Shown here piece after piece: positions 53,305 through 64,000 of a stretch of 64,000 nucleotides of DNA. The stretch covers positions 4,180,555 to 4,244,554 of the forward strand of contig NW_004450401.1 in the NCBI RefSeq assembly GCF_000321225.1, in the 5' to 3' direction. Below the pieces are notes generated by a model. It was not told the DNA's origin. It was given only the letters and a program-made list of their open reading frames with translations, and did no database searches. The stretch comes from Odobenus rosmarus divergens. Its lineage: Eukaryota > Chordata > Mammalia > Carnivora > Odobenidae. Both the position numbers and the translations under genes were made by a program. How positions within the stretch are numbered: the first letter of the stretch is position 1; the number at the start of each line of letters is the position of its first letter.

Positions 53305-53491
53305 TTTTATTTACTTATTTATTTATTTGAGAGATAGAGAGCATGAGAGGGAAGAGGGTCAGGGGAGAAGCAGACTCCCTGCTGAGCAGGGAGCCCAATG
53401 CGGGACTCTATCCCGGGACTCGATCCCGGGATTCCAGGATCATGACCTGAGCCGAAGGCAGTCGCCCAACCAACTGAGCCACCCAGGCGCC
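53305..53491 (-). mobile_element. Can-SINE with internal duplication
   Basis: The TSD CCTATAGGGTGTATTCT and CCTATAGGTTGTATTCT lies at 53288-53304 and 53492-53508. GGGACTC(T/G)ATCCCGGGA is duplicated at 53402-53431. Confidence 0.96.
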
Positions 53492-53691
53492 CCTATAGGT
53501 TGTATTCTAAGAACAGAAAGAACAGTGAAGAAATCTTAAATGATACTCAGTAATCTAGTGTCAGTAATAATGATATTGTTATTTTAAAACCATATATACA
53601 TGTAAATATATTTTAAAAGAGTATGCTATGCATTAGAACCAAGATTTTTCAGTGAAAGGGAAAATACATCTAAAAACAAAGAGATTAAGTG

Positions 53692-53890
53692 TGCCTGGGT
53701 GGCTCAGTCAGTTAAGCGTCTGTCTGCCTTTGGCTCAGGTCATGATCCCAGGATCCTGGGATCGAGTCCCATGTCAGGCTTCCTGCTCAGCAGGGAGTCT
53801 GCTTCTCTGCCCCTCCCCTGGCTCGTGTGCATTCTCTCTCTCTCTCACTCTCTTCCTCTCTCAAATAAATAAATAAGAAAAAAATAAAAT
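53692..53890 (+). mobile_element. Can-SINE
   Basis: The perfect 15 bp TSD CAAAGAGATTAAGTG lies at 53677-53691 and 53891-53905. Confidence 0.96.
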
Positions 53891-53945
53891 CAAAGAGATT
53901 AAGTGAAAACATTGTAATATTAAATTTGAATTAGAAATATTAGTT

Positions 53946-54066
53946 GGGGCACCTAGCTGGTTTAGTTGGTAGAACATGCAACTCTTGATCTCAGGGTTGG
54001 GGGTTTGAGCCCATTGTTGCGTATAGAGATTACTTAAAACTACAATCTTTTTTTTTTTTTTTAAAG
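53946..54066 (+). mobile_element. Old short-type Can-SINE
   Basis: GGGGCACCTAGCTGGTTTAG to AGAGATTACTTAAAACTAC. It ends in an unusual T15 run, perhaps a remnant of a second reverse insertion. Confidence 0.85.
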
Positions 54067-54229
54067 AAATAGTAAGAACACAATGCATTTTTCTCTTTCA
54101 AAAAAAAAAAATGTATTTCCTAGTTCTGTTGACCAAAGAGGCCTATAAGAAATACTTAACTACTGAGGGGCCCTGACAATAGTTTCCAAATATCATTTCC
54201 CACTAAAAGGTTGTAGAACTTTTTGAAGA

Positions 54230-54500
54230 AATGACTGATTCAGGTCTGCGACAGGAAATGTACAGGATGAGCCAGGAACACCTTGAGTACCAAAAATCAA
54301 AGAAGCTATCAGATTGTTACAAGGGGCCAAAGATGGGAAAATTTAAGCATCAAAAAGCCAAGGTATTGGGTATGTTTATTATCTTTATTGTGGTGAGGGT
54401 TTCCTAAGTTACACATACATCAAAAGTTATCAAATTGGAAACTTTACATATGTGAAGTTTATTGCATGTCAATTATACCTAAAAAAAAGGTACTTAAAAA
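54230..54500 (+). mobile_element. Ancient L1-lineage 3' end
   Basis: GCCAAAGATGGGAAAATTTAAGC parallels the blocks at 13160 and 29370. ATCAAATTGGAAACTTTACATATG...GTCAATTATACCT is an L1 3' terminus. Confidence 0.65.
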
Positions 54501-55000
54501 GTATAATGCCTCCAATGAATTGAAACACATCAAATATGTACAGGAGTTCATTATAATATCAAAAACAAACAAAAAAAACCAACAACAACCCAAAAACAAA
54601 CAGCTCATTAATCACTTTTGAAGATTGTCAGCATATTAATTCATTTTTCTCTGAAAGCTGGCAAATTAAGAGAAGTAATCAAGCATTTATTCATCCTCTA
54701 TGAACTCTATCTCTGGGTAACCAAATTGATAATGAGTGAAAGTTCTTCAAAACGTTCTAGCTAATGTCAATGATATATCATCTCACATCTGTCAGAATGA
54801 ATAAAATAAAATACACAAGAAACAACAAGTGTTGGCAAGGATGTGGAGAAAAAAGAACCGTCTTGCACTGTTGGTGGGAATGCAACCTGGTACAGCCACC
54901 ATGGAAAACAGTGTGCAGTTTCCTCAAAAAGTTAAAAATGCAACTACCCTACAATCCAGTAATTACACTACTGGGTATCTACCCAAAAAATACAAAAACA

Positions 55001-55420
55001 CAGGGGGCCTACGTAGCACAGTTTGTTGGGCAACCGACTCTTGGTTTCAGCTTAGGTTGTGATTTCAGAGTCTTGGGATTGAGCCCCACATGGGGCTCCA
55101 CACTCAGCGCAGAGTGGGCTTGGAGTTTCTCTCTTCCTCTCCCTCTGTCACTCACCACTACACTTTCTCTCCCTCCCTCCCTCTAAAATAAATAAATCAA
55201 TAAATCTTTACTTTTTAAAAGATTATTTATTTATTTATTTGAGAGACAGAGAGAGAGAGAGAGAACACGAGCAGGGGGAGGGGCAGAGGGAGAAGCAGGC
55301 TTCCCGTGGAGCAGGGAGCCCGATGCGGGGCTCTATCCCAGACCTGGGATCATGTGCTGAGCCGAAGGCAGCCACTTAACCAACTGAGCCACCCAGGCGT
55401 CCCAATAAATAAATCTTAAA
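55001..55420 (+). mobile_element. Can-SINE in L1, tail split by a reverse SINE
   Basis: The TSD AAAAAATACAAAAACA lies at about 54985-55000 and 55421-55436. Body 55001-55209, tail remainder 55403-55420. Confidence 0.93.
55211..55402 (-). mobile_element. Can-SINE in the A-rich tail of another SINE
   Basis: Reverse copy in the AATAAATAAATC tail. Forms an inverted pair with the host copy. Confidence 0.94.
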
Positions 55421-56049
55421 AAAAAATACAAAAACACTAATTCAAACGGATACATGCACCCCTACGTTTATAGCAGCATTATTTACAATACCCAAATTAT
55501 GGGAGCAGTCCAAGTGTCCATCGACAGATGAATGGATAAAGAAGATGTGGTACATATATATATAATGGAATATTACTCAGCCATAAAAAAGAATGAAATA
55601 TTGCCATTTGCAATGACATAGACGGAGCTAGAGAGTAAAATGCTAAGCAAAACAAGTCAGTCAGAGACAGAAAAATACCACATGATTTCACTCATGTGGA
55701 ATTTAAGAAACAAAACAAATGAGCAAAGGAAAAAGAAAAGAGAGAGAGAAACCAAGAAATAGACTCTTAATTATAGAGAATAAACTGATGGTTACCATAG
55801 GGGCGGCAGGTAGGGGGATGGGTGAAATAGGTGATGGGGATTAAGGAGTGCACTTGTTACAATGAGCACCAAGTGATGTATGGAATTATTGAATCACTCT
55901 ATTGTATGCCTGAAACTAATATAACTCTGTATGTGAACTACCCTGGAATTAAAACTGAAACTTAATAAAAAAATTTCTAGCTAATACAGAGATACTGACA
56001 AAAACAGGATCACTCCAATTTTTAAACCTCAAATAAAGTAACTGATTTA

Positions 56050-56256
56050 TTATTTATTTATTTATTTATTTTAAAGACTTATTTATTTGACAGAGAGAGA
56101 CACAGTGAGAGAGGGAACACAAGCAGGGGGAGTGGGAGAGGGAGAAGCAGGCTTCCCGCCGAGCAGGGAGCCCGACGCGGGGCTCGATCCCAGGACCCTG
56201 GGATCATGACCTGAGCCGAAGGCAGACACTTAATGACTGAGCCACCCAGGCGCCCC
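56050..56256 (-). mobile_element. Can-SINE
   Basis: The TSD AAAGTAACTGATTTA and AAAGTAATTGATTTA lies at 56035-56049 and 56257-56271. Confidence 0.96.
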
Positions 56257-56271
56257 AAAGTAATTGATTTA

Positions 56272-56486
56272 GATGAAGATCACAAAGGCTGCTAAAACCT
56301 GAGGTGAAAAGCTGATCTGGAACTTTATTATTGATGGATCAGGCTGACAACACTTAAATCTGCTGATCAATCTTAATGTCACCATGAGATAATTAGACAG
56401 GACATGATGCAGTTGGATTTCCCAACACTATATATGAAATAGTCTTGCAAAAAAAAAAAAAATCATGTGGAGTCCAATCAAGTTTC
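56272..56486. other. Intergenic DNA, nothing assigned
   Basis: No feature recognised. Confidence 0.3.
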
Positions 56487-56890
56487 TAAATCAGGGTTTC
56501 AACTTGGGTATTACTGACATTTTTTTTTTAAAGATTTTTATTTATTTATTTGAGAGAGAGAGAGAATGAGAGACAGAGAGCATGAGAGGGAAGAGGGTCA
56601 GAGGGAGAAGCAGACTCCCTGTTGAGCAGGGAGCCCGATGTGGGACTCGATCCCGGGACTCCAGGATCATGACCTGAGCCAAAGGCAGTCGCTTAACCAA
56701 CTGAGCCACCCAGGGGCCCCGGTATTACTGACATTTTAAGTTGGGTAATTCTTTTTTTGTGTGAGGGGCTGTTCCATGCAGTGTAAGCTGTCTGGCAGCA
56801 TCCATGGCCTCTACTCACGAAGTCAGCGGCACTTTGCAAGTTGTGACAATATGGTAAGTCTCTAGATATTGCCATATGGTACCTGGGAGG
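56487..56890 (+). mobile_element. hAT-type nonautonomous element split by a SINE
   Basis: TCAGGGTTTCAACTTGGGTATTACTGAC, then after the SINE GGGCTGTTCCATGCAGTGTAAGC, CAGCATCCATGGCCTCTAC, AAGTTGTGACAATATGG, TCTAGATATTGCCATATGG. The order matches a common mammalian hAT-Charlie MITE. Confidence 0.75.
56525..56720 (-). mobile_element. Can-SINE in the hAT element
   Basis: The TSD GGTATTACTGACATTTT lies at 56507-56523 and 56721-56737. Confidence 0.96.
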
Positions 56891-57022
56891 TGGGGAGAGG
56901 TGGGGGGAGAAAGAAGAAATCAAACTCGGTTTAAGTGGGGGGACTATATTTTGGGGCAGTAAAGAAGCTGAAAGTTGGGAGAACAAGAAAGACAATTGCA
57001 GATCTTAGAAAAGAAAATGTCA

Positions 57023-57203
57023 GGGCGCCTGGGTGGCTCAGTCCATTAAACATCTGCCTTCAGCTCAGGTCATGATTCCAGGACCCTGGGATCGAGCCCT
57101 GCATCGGGCTCCCTGCTCAGTGGGGAGCCTGCTTCTCCCTCTCCCTCTGATCCCCTGCTCCTGCTCTCTTTCTCAAATAAGTAAATAAATAATTTTTAAA
57201 AAG
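57023..57203 (+). mobile_element. Can-SINE
   Basis: The perfect 14 bp TSD AAAAGAAAATGTCA lies at 57009-57022 and 57204-57217. Confidence 0.96.
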
Positions 57204-57217
57204 AAAAGAAAATGTCA

Positions 57218-57765
57218 ACTTAGTGCTCAGGCATAAGGAGAGAGTCCCAGCACAGGCAGATCCTTTAGTTGGATGTCCCTGCAGCCTTCATGTGGCCTGT
57301 GAGGGCCTGAATTTCCTGGGCAGAAACAGTTCAGAAACAAAGAAGGATGTCACAGGAAAATTGTGAAATTCCAAGATCAACAACTATGGTGGAGGAATCC
57401 TCCTTCCCTGCCCCCCTGGGATCCCGTGCCCCATCTAGAACCAGCCAGAATGCACCAAAAGTGCCAGGACTTCAGAATGCTGTCTCCTCCATTTTGGGGG
57501 ATGTGTGCTTCACTGTCAACCAGAAAGTTCTCCTCCAACTCCTTTGGAGAAGAAAATTTTGTTCAAAAAAATGTCTCTGTCTAGTTTCAGCAACTCCATT
57601 AACTCTCACACATCCTCTAAGGAGAATTAACTCTGCTTTTCATAAGCAATGATGTTAATCCTTTACAGACACATTTGGGTTTTTTTTTTCCAGACTTAAG
57701 AGGAGATACCTACTTTTCTACACTGACCATGAAGGAATAACAGGGTTCAAAATACCCTCCCACTG
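57218..57765. other. Intergenic DNA, nothing assigned
   Basis: About 550 bp, GC-richer in its middle. A 101-codon plus frame (57347-57652) shows no domain. Could be an old repeat. Confidence 0.35.
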
Positions 57766-58151
57766 TAAACAACTGAAAAACTGGACAAAATATGTGCTAG
57801 AATTATTTTTAAGATACTGACACGAGATAGCACAGAACTGTGATCCCTGCAAGAAGAGAAACAAACAAGATGAGCCCTGTGATTTTTTCAGGCTTTCTCC
57901 CTGAAGGAATTTCTAAACTGTTGAGTAAGAAAGGGGAACTCAAAGAGAGCCCAGTGGTCTCAAGAGTCAAGGAGATAAAGATAAGAGCTTGGGAAGGTTG
58001 AAGTACCTAGGGTTTACAGGGCAGGGTACTGGAAAGAGGGAGCTAGGCAGAGCAAGTATTCAGGAATATGCATGGAAGGTCCCCATGAATCTTTGGCTAA
58101 ATAACAATCTGCTTGTAATGATGTGATCTTATATGTAGAAAACCCTAAAGA

Positions 58152-58152
58152 T

Positions 58153-58186
<34 letters not shown>

Positions 58187-58190
58187 CACT
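58152..58190. repeat. (CA)n microsatellite in L1
   Basis: About 19 CA units with one CG interruption. Confidence 0.93.
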
Positions 58191-58336
58191 GTTACAACTA
58201 ATAAATGAATTCAAAAGGTAGAAGGATACAAAGTCAACACACTAGTTTCATTTGTATTTCTTTATACTAACCATGAACAATCTGAAAAAGAAATTAAGAA
58301 AACAGTTCCATTTATATTAACATCAAAGAGAATAAA

Positions 58337-58525
58337 AGGGGTACCTGGGTGGCTCAGTCAGTTAAACATCTGACTCTTGATTTCAGCTCAGGTCGTGATC
58401 TCAGAGTTGTGAGATTGAGCCCTGCGTTGGGCTCTGCACTGGGCATGGAGCCTGTTTAAGATTCTCTCTCCCTCTGCCTCTTCTCCCCCTGCCAAAAAAA
58501 GAGAGAGAGAGAGAGAGAGAGAATA
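58337..58525 (+). mobile_element. Can-SINE in L1 ('GACTCTTGATTTCAGCTC' subtype)
   Basis: AGAGAATAAAA flanks it. The tail is a (GA)n run instead of the usual AATAAA motif. Confidence 0.92.
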
Positions 58526-58962
58526 AAATACTTGGGAATTAACTTAACCAAGGAAGAGAAAGACTTGTGCAATGAAAAATACAAAACGCTGATGGAAGAA
58601 ATTAAAGAAGTCCTACATAAATGGAAAGACATCCAGTGTTCACAGATTGGAAACTTAATAGTGTTAAGATGTCAATACCACCGAAAGTGATCTACAGGTT
58701 CAAGGTAAATTCAGTACATATCAAAATCCTGATGGTATTTTTGGTACAAATAAAAAAGAACCATGGCAAGAAAAAAATTTCCAAAATTGATATGGACTCT
58801 CAAGGGATCTAATACAGCCAAAACAATCTTAAAAAACTGGAGGACTCACACCTCCTGATTTCAAAACTCACAGCAAAATTACAATAATTAAAATAGAGTG
58901 ATACCAGCATAAAGACAGACATATAGACAAATGGAATAGAATAGATAACCCAGAAATAAAAC

Positions 58963-59159
58963 TTTGCCTGGGTGGCTCAGTCGTTAAGCGTCTGCCTTCA
59001 GCTTGGGTCATGATCCCAGGGTCCTGGGATCGAGTCCCACATCGGGCTCCCTGCTCGGCGGGAGGCCTGCTTCTCCCTCTCCCACTCCCCCTCCTTGTGT
59101 TCCTGCTCTTGCTGTCTCTCTCTGTCAAATAAATAAATAAAATCTTTAAAAAAAAAAAA
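58963..59159 (+). mobile_element. Can-SINE in L1, missing first bases
   Basis: Starts TTGCCTGGGTGGCTCAG. AAACTT occurs on both sides. Confidence 0.93.
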
Positions 59160-60443
59160 ACTTCACATATAGATTCAAATGATTTTTGACAAGGGTGCCA
59201 AGACCATTCCATAGGGAAAAAACAGTCTTTGGACAAATGGTCCTGGGAAAACTGGATATTCCCATGCAAAAGAATAAAGTGTGACCCTTACCTAATACCA
59301 TATGCAAAAAGTTAACTCAAAATGGGCCCCATTTTAAGACCTAAACAATAAAACTCTTAGAGGAAAATATAGCATAAAAGCTTCCTGACATTGGATTTGG
59401 CAATGGTTTCTTGGATATGACACCAAAGGCACAAGCAACAACAAAAAAGGCAGACAAATTGGACTTCATGAAAATTTTAAAAATTTGTGCATCAAAAGAC
59501 ACTGTCAACAGAGTAAAAAGGCAACCCACAGAATGGGAGAAAATATTTGCAAATCATATATCTGATTAATATCCAGAATACAGAAAGAACTCCTAAAATG
59601 CAACAACAAAAATAAAAAAACCCAATTCAAAAATGATCAAAGAACTTGAATAGACATTTCTCCAAAGAAGATATACAAATAGCTAATAAGCACATAAGAC
59701 ACTAAACATTAGAGAAATGCAAATCAAGGCATAATGAGATACCCCTTCACACCCATTATGATGGCTACTATAAAAACAAAACAAAACACACTGACAAGGA
59801 CATGAAGAAATTGGAACCCTTGTACAGTGTTGATGAGAATGTAAAATGGTATAGCTGCTGTGGAACTGCATGCTGAGGAACTGCAGATGATACGGCAATT
59901 CCACTTCTGGGTATATACTCAAAAGAATTGAAAGCAGAGTCTTGAAGAGATATTTGCACACCCATATGCATAGCAACATTATTCACAATAGCCAAGAAGT
60001 GGAAACAACTCAAGTGCCTATCAGCAGATAAATGGGTAAGCAAAATGTGGTATATACATACAATGGAATACTATTCAGCTTTAAAAGGGGAGGAAATTCC
60101 AACATATATACAATATGGATGAATCTTTAGGGCACTATGCTAAATGAAATAAGCCAGTCATAAGAAGATACTTTATGATTCCACTTACACAAAATACTTA
60201 CAGTATTCAAAATCATGCAGACAGTAGAATGGGGGTTGCCAAGACTTGGGGGAAGGGGAAAATGGGGAATTATTGTTTAATGAGTATAGAGTTTCAATTT
60301 TATAAAATGAAAAGAGTTCTAGAGATGAATTGTGGTGATGGCTGCACAACAATATGAGTGTGCTTAATGCCCTGAGACACACACTCAAAAATGGTTAAGA
60401 TGCTAAATTTTGTTATGTGTATTTAACATAACAAAAAATTAGA

Positions 60444-60633
60444 GGGGCGCCTGGGTGGTTCAGTCGTTAAGTGTCTGCCTTCTGCTTAGGTCATGATCCC
60501 AGGGTCCTGGGATCAAGCCCCGCAGCAGGCTCCCTGCTCGGCAGAGAGCCTGCTTCTCCCTCTCCCACTCCCCCTGCTTGTGTTCCCTCTCTTGCTGTCT
60601 CTCTCTCTGTCAATAAATAAAATCTTAAAAAAA
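60444..60633 (+). mobile_element. Can-SINE
   Basis: The TSD AAAAAATTAGA flanks it at the 3' end of the L1. Confidence 0.94.
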
Positions 60634-61193
60634 AAATTAGAAAAAAAGATAAGCTATTTAAATAAAAACGTCAATAATATATTGTATGGTTTAAACTATA
60701 TGTAGAGTTAAGATGTAGAATAACAATTGCACAAAAAATGGGAGGGAAGAAATGAAACTACACTTCCATTTGTTGTCAAGTTTTTATAAATGAAATATAT
60801 TACATTATTTAAAGATAAATTCTGATAAGCTAAACATCTGTGTCATAAAACCTAGAGCAATCATAGACAAACAAATGAGCAAGCAACAACAGCAACAAAA
60901 AATACACAAAGAAGCATAGTTAATAAGCCAATAGTTAAGGTAAAATTGAACCCTAAAAAATATTCAGGCAATAAAAAGGAAACAAAGAACAAAGAGCAGG
61001 AGGAAAGAGAGAAAACCAATAGCAAGGGAGTAGATTTAAACCTAGTCAGATTGATAGTTATATGAAATGTAAATGTTTAAATACTTCAATTAAAAGGCAG
61101 AGAATATCAGACTTGATAAATAAAGCAAGACTCAACTACAGGCTTTCAAGAAGAAAATAACTTTATTTTATATTTAAAAAATTTTCCAGTTTA

Positions 61194-61384
61194 GGGGCAC
61201 CTGGTTGGCTCAGATGGTTGGGCATCTTGCCTTCTGCTCAGGTCATGATCTCTGGGTCCTGGGATTGAGCCCCACATCGGGCTCCCAGCTCACTGGGGAG
61301 CCTGCTTCTCCCTCTCCCTCTGCTTCTCCCCTTGCTTGTGCTCTCTCTCTCTCTCTCAAATGAATAAATAAAATCTTAAAAAAA
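61194..61384 (+). mobile_element. Can-SINE in L1
   Basis: TTTTCCAGTTTA before and TTTTCCAGTTTA after it. Confidence 0.93.
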
Positions 61385-61465
61385 TTTTTTTTCCAGTTTA
61401 TGGGTTTGGCTTTTTTTGGGTGGGGGATTGATTTTTGAGCCTTATTAATGTTGACTGACAATTTT

Positions 61466-61776
61466 TTAAAAAAAGATTTTATTTTATTTTTATTTATTTA
61501 TTTTTTAAAGATTTTATATATTTATTTGACAGAGGGAGAGAACACAAGCAGGGGGAGGGGGAGAGGGAGAAGCAGGCTCCCCGCTGAATGGAGAGCCCAA
61601 TGTGTGGCTCGATCCCAGGATCCTGGGATCATGACCTGAGCCTAAGGCAGTTGCTTAATGACTGAACTACCCAGTCTCCCCAAAAAGATTTTATTTTTAA
61701 GTAATCTCAGGCTTGAACTCACAACCCCGAGATCAAGAGTCACATGCTCCACCAACAGAGCCAGCCAGCTGCCCCA
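61466..61776 (-). mobile_element. Old short-type Can-SINE split by a younger one
   Basis: Head side at 61681-61776 (AAGTAATCTCAGGCTTGAAC to GAGCCAGCCAGCTGCCCC), tail fragment at 61466-61490. Confidence 0.85.
61491..61680 (-). mobile_element. Can-SINE nested in a SINE tail
   Basis: AAAAAGATTTTATTTT occurs on both sides (about 61471 and 61682). Confidence 0.93.
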
Positions 61777-62455
61777 TCAGTGACATTTTATATAAACATT
61801 TCCTTTGTTTTACATAGAAGTCTAAATTTACAGAATAATAATGGGGGGAAAAACCCACATCAACACATTACCCACATTTGCCCATGTTCCTGCCATAATT
61901 TAAGAACTTTGCTTTTTTTCCACCTGGCAGCATGGGCCTAATTTACAGGGCACTAAGTATATAATTGGAAAAGAAAAGAATGAGGGTGCTCTATTTCAAA
62001 ACTTAATTCCAAGATCCAAGTCAGACAAAATCAACCCATATTTCTGCTAAGGGTTTATCCCACGAGGCAAACTACTATCTTGTAGCTTGCCAGCCAACTT
62101 GGCTGAGTGCCCCTGAGTACTGGACACAGCCTTTATTTCCCGATTCAGGGTCAGGCTTACTTTCCAATTGTTAGGTACGCCTGTGTGCGTACGAGATTGT
62201 GGACTCCAAGGTGTGCCTTTGCCAGATAGCTAAGCCATTCAAACCAGTGCATCTACATTCACCTAATCCTTCCACCTCTGCCTCATCTCAGCAGATGCTC
62301 TGAGTTTGCACCAACTCACAGGTCTTGGCCTTCTTCCTTTCCTCTCCAGGGTGCCCAGACAACTGCTAGTGGCCACTGCTTCCCAGGAGGGGTGAGGATA
62401 AAGTAGGAAAAACTGGACCAGATTTAGAGCAGAGCACCAAAAGACACTTGGGAGA
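61777..62455. other. Unassigned 680 bp block inside the L1 remnant
   Basis: GC-moderate, unlike the flanking L1. No repeat family, domain or splice signal recognised. It separates L1 ORF2 pieces, so it was either inserted into the L1 or sits between two fragments. Confidence 0.4.
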
Positions 62456-62790
62456 GGCTTTAGCACACCGGAGAGGAAAAATCACTCTAAATGCAAAGAA
62501 ACATTTAATGCATGGGGAAAGATATCATGCAAATGCTAATCATAAAAAGGTGGCTGGAATGGCTATATTAATATTAGACCAAATAGATTTTGGAATAAGG
62601 AGTATTACCAAGGATAAAAAAGATCTTATCATCATGGTAAAGGATTAAACTCATCAGGAGATTTTACAGTCCAAAATGTATAGGTACCTAATAACAGAGT
62701 CTCAAAATACTCAGAAGCAAAAACTGATAGAACTGAAAGAAGGAAAAGACAAATCCACAATTACAGGTGGAGATTTGAATACGTCTCTCT

Positions 62791-62909
62791 TGGCGGTGCC
62801 TGGCTGGTTCAGTCAGTCAGAGGAGCATGTGACTCTCGATCTCAGGGTCTTGAGTTCAAGCCCCGTGTTGGGTTTAGTACAGATTACTTAAATAAATAAA
62901 CTTAAAACA
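62791..62909 (+). mobile_element. Old short-type Can-SINE in L1
   Basis: CGGTGCCTGGCTGGTTCAG to ACAGATTACTTAAATAAATAAAC. Confidence 0.87.
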
Positions 62910-63290
62910 AAAGCCATGAACACTTCAGTCTCAGTAATCAATAAAACAACTATAAGGCAGAGTAGTAGGTATATGGAAGACAAACAGCACGACCCACTAC
63001 CTTGACTTAAGTAATATTAGATGCTGCACCCCAAAACTGCAGAATACATATTTTTTTCAAGAGCATATGAGAGACTCTATGCTGGGTCATAAAACACGCC
63101 TCATAAAATTTCAAATTATTGAAATCATGTGAAATATATTCACTGTAAAACTCCCAAGTCTTTGTAAATTAAACAACACACTTCTAAATGACTAAGTCAA
63201 AGGAAAACTCATGATGGAAATTAAAACTTATTTTCACTAAATTAAAATTAAAATACAATATATCAACATTTGTGAGATGCAGCTACAGTT

Positions 63291-63411
63291 TTATAGTTTT
63301 AGCTTTTATATTTGGGTCTATGATCCCTTTCAAGATAATTTATGTGTATGGTGTGAGATAAGGATTGAGATTCATTTTTTTTCTATATGATGTCCACCTG
63401 TTCAAGCTTCA
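63291..63411 (-). mobile_element. Inverted L1 ORF2 segment
   Basis: TTTTATATTTGGGTCTATGATCCC...TATGGTGTGAGATAAGGATTG is L1 ORF2 read in reverse, in contrast to the plus L1 on both sides. Confidence 0.75.
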
Positions 63412-63439
63412 TAACTCACCAATAAGAAAACAATCCAGT

Positions 63440-63975
63440 AATGTAAAATGGTACAACCACTTTGGAAAACAGTTTGGCTGTTCTTCTTAAAGTCAAACAT
63501 ACCCTTTCACACAACTAGCTATTCCATCCCTAGATTTTTATGCAAGAGAATTGAAATTATGTCCACACAAAGATCGTATATGAACTTTCATAGCAGCTTT
63601 AAGCATCATAGTAAAAACTTGGAAATAATTCTAATGTCCATCGACAAGTGAAAAGATACACAATTTATGTTATATTCATACTACAGAATTCCACACAGCA
63701 GTGAAATATTGACACATGCAATAACTTGGATGAACTAACAAAAAGTAATCCATGGTAACAGAAAGTGGTAGTTGCCTGCGGCTAGGGGTTGTGTTTAGCA
63801 AGGGGAGTTGACTGAGGAGGGGCACCAAAGAACTCCTTAGGGTAATGGATATGTTTCATATCTGGAGTGTGGAGGTAGTTACATAGGTATACATATCTGT
63901 CAAAACTCAAAGAATTGTACACTCAACATGGGTGCACTGTATCAATTATAAATTTTACCTCATAAAATGGATTTT
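63440..63975 (+). mobile_element. L1 3' end
   Basis: GTAAAATGGTACAACCACTTTGG, AATGTCCATCGACAAGTG, CATGCAATAACTTGGATG, GTCAAAACTCAAAGAATTGTAC in L1 order. Confidence 0.85.
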
Positions 63976-64000
63976 TCAAACACACTTAAGAAGCATAAAT

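Larger units (their letters stand above)
54766..55974 (+). mobile_element. L1, 5'-truncated, with nested SINE pair
   Basis: ORF2 C-terminal remnants ([23 protein letters not shown] frame) and 3' UTR. The perfect 11 bp TSD TTCTAGCTAAT lies at 54755-54765 and 55975-55985. Frames disrupted. Confidence 0.94.
57770..60440 (+). mobile_element. Long L1 remnant, interrupted by SINEs and a CA repeat
   Basis: Colinear plus L1 from about 57770 to the 3' end near 60440: CTTATATGTAGAAAACCCTAAAG, AAAGTGATCTACAGGTTCAAGG, ACAAATGGTCCTGGGAAAACTGG, TTCTCCAAAGAAGATATAC, GTGGAAACAACTCAAGTGCC. Many stops. Confidence 0.88.
60650..63290 (+). mobile_element. L1 ORF2 5' (endonuclease) region remnant, interrupted
   Basis: Pieces at 60650-61193, 62456-62790 and 62910-63290 match the ORF2 N-terminal region in order: AGATTTAAACCTAGTCAG, CAATTAAAAGGCAGAGAATATC, AAGCAAAAACTGATAGAACTG, GGTGGAGATTTGAAT, AAATTAAACAACACACTTC, GTGAGATGCAGCT. 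Stops and shifts throughout. Confidence 0.85.

Noticed and set aside
44400..64000. Exons of the neighbour expected upstream of FAF2 (CLTB in human)
   Set aside because: I looked for the clathrin light chain N-terminal coding sequence and a second CpG island and saw neither. The neighbour probably lies beyond the window.

Overview
This is a nuclear segment from a carnivoran mammal. The main clue is a very dense population of tRNA-Lys-derived Can-SINEs in both orientations: about 85 copies or fragments, each with a head like GGGCGCCTGGGTGGCTCAG, a CT-rich middle and an AATAAATAAAATCTT tail. The dog-type (SINEC_Cf) and cat-type consensus forms are absent. The copies instead resemble the caniform forms of bears, seals and mustelids, so an arctoid carnivore is my inference. 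Introns, a CpG-island promoter, L1, L2, MIR, hAT and Tigger remnants also fit a mammal. There is no prokaryotic or viral gene organisation.

The only host gene I can support is FAF2 (UBXD8/ETEA), on the minus strand. Coding exon 1 (44255-44317, 21 codons from the ATG) lies at the edge of a CpG island. Exon 2 (7587-7655, 23 codons) lies 36.6 kb away. Both are phase 0 with consensus splice sites, and together they encode residues 1-44, most of the N-terminal UBA domain. Exon 3 and the rest of the gene (membrane hairpin, UAS, coiled coil, UBX) lie beyond coordinate 1. FAF2 is an ER and lipid-droplet adaptor that recruits p97/VCP for degradation of ubiquitinated proteins.

Layout: 1-7586 is part of intron 2 (SINEs, two recent 5'-truncated L1s, L2). 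7656-44254 is intron 1, a nested landscape of L1, L2, MIR, old DNA transposons and SINEs, with stacks at 19.8-24.5 kb, 27.5-28.5 kb, 30.9-35.5 kb and 36.2-38.7 kb. About 43.9-44.7 kb is the CpG island. 44.7-64 kb is 5' flanking intergenic DNA with no recognisable exon. It holds repeats, a four-SINE serial insertion at 50.2-51.0 kb, a decayed ERV-like block at 51.9-53.25 kb and long L1 remnants from 54.8 kb onward.

Nearly all other short open frames fall inside SINEs (the recurring 'GSWDRAPHRAPCSAGSLL'-type peptides are translated SINE) or L1 ORF2 relics. I do not annotate them as genes. Repeat boundaries backed by target-site duplications (TSDs) are precise. Others are good to roughly 5-30 bp. 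Family names are from memory, not from a search. The most unusual observations are a short U6 snRNA-like segment inside an L1, a SINE with apparent 3' transduction, repeated SINE insertion at one site, and a cluster of TTCCGGAA-like motifs upstream of FAF2.
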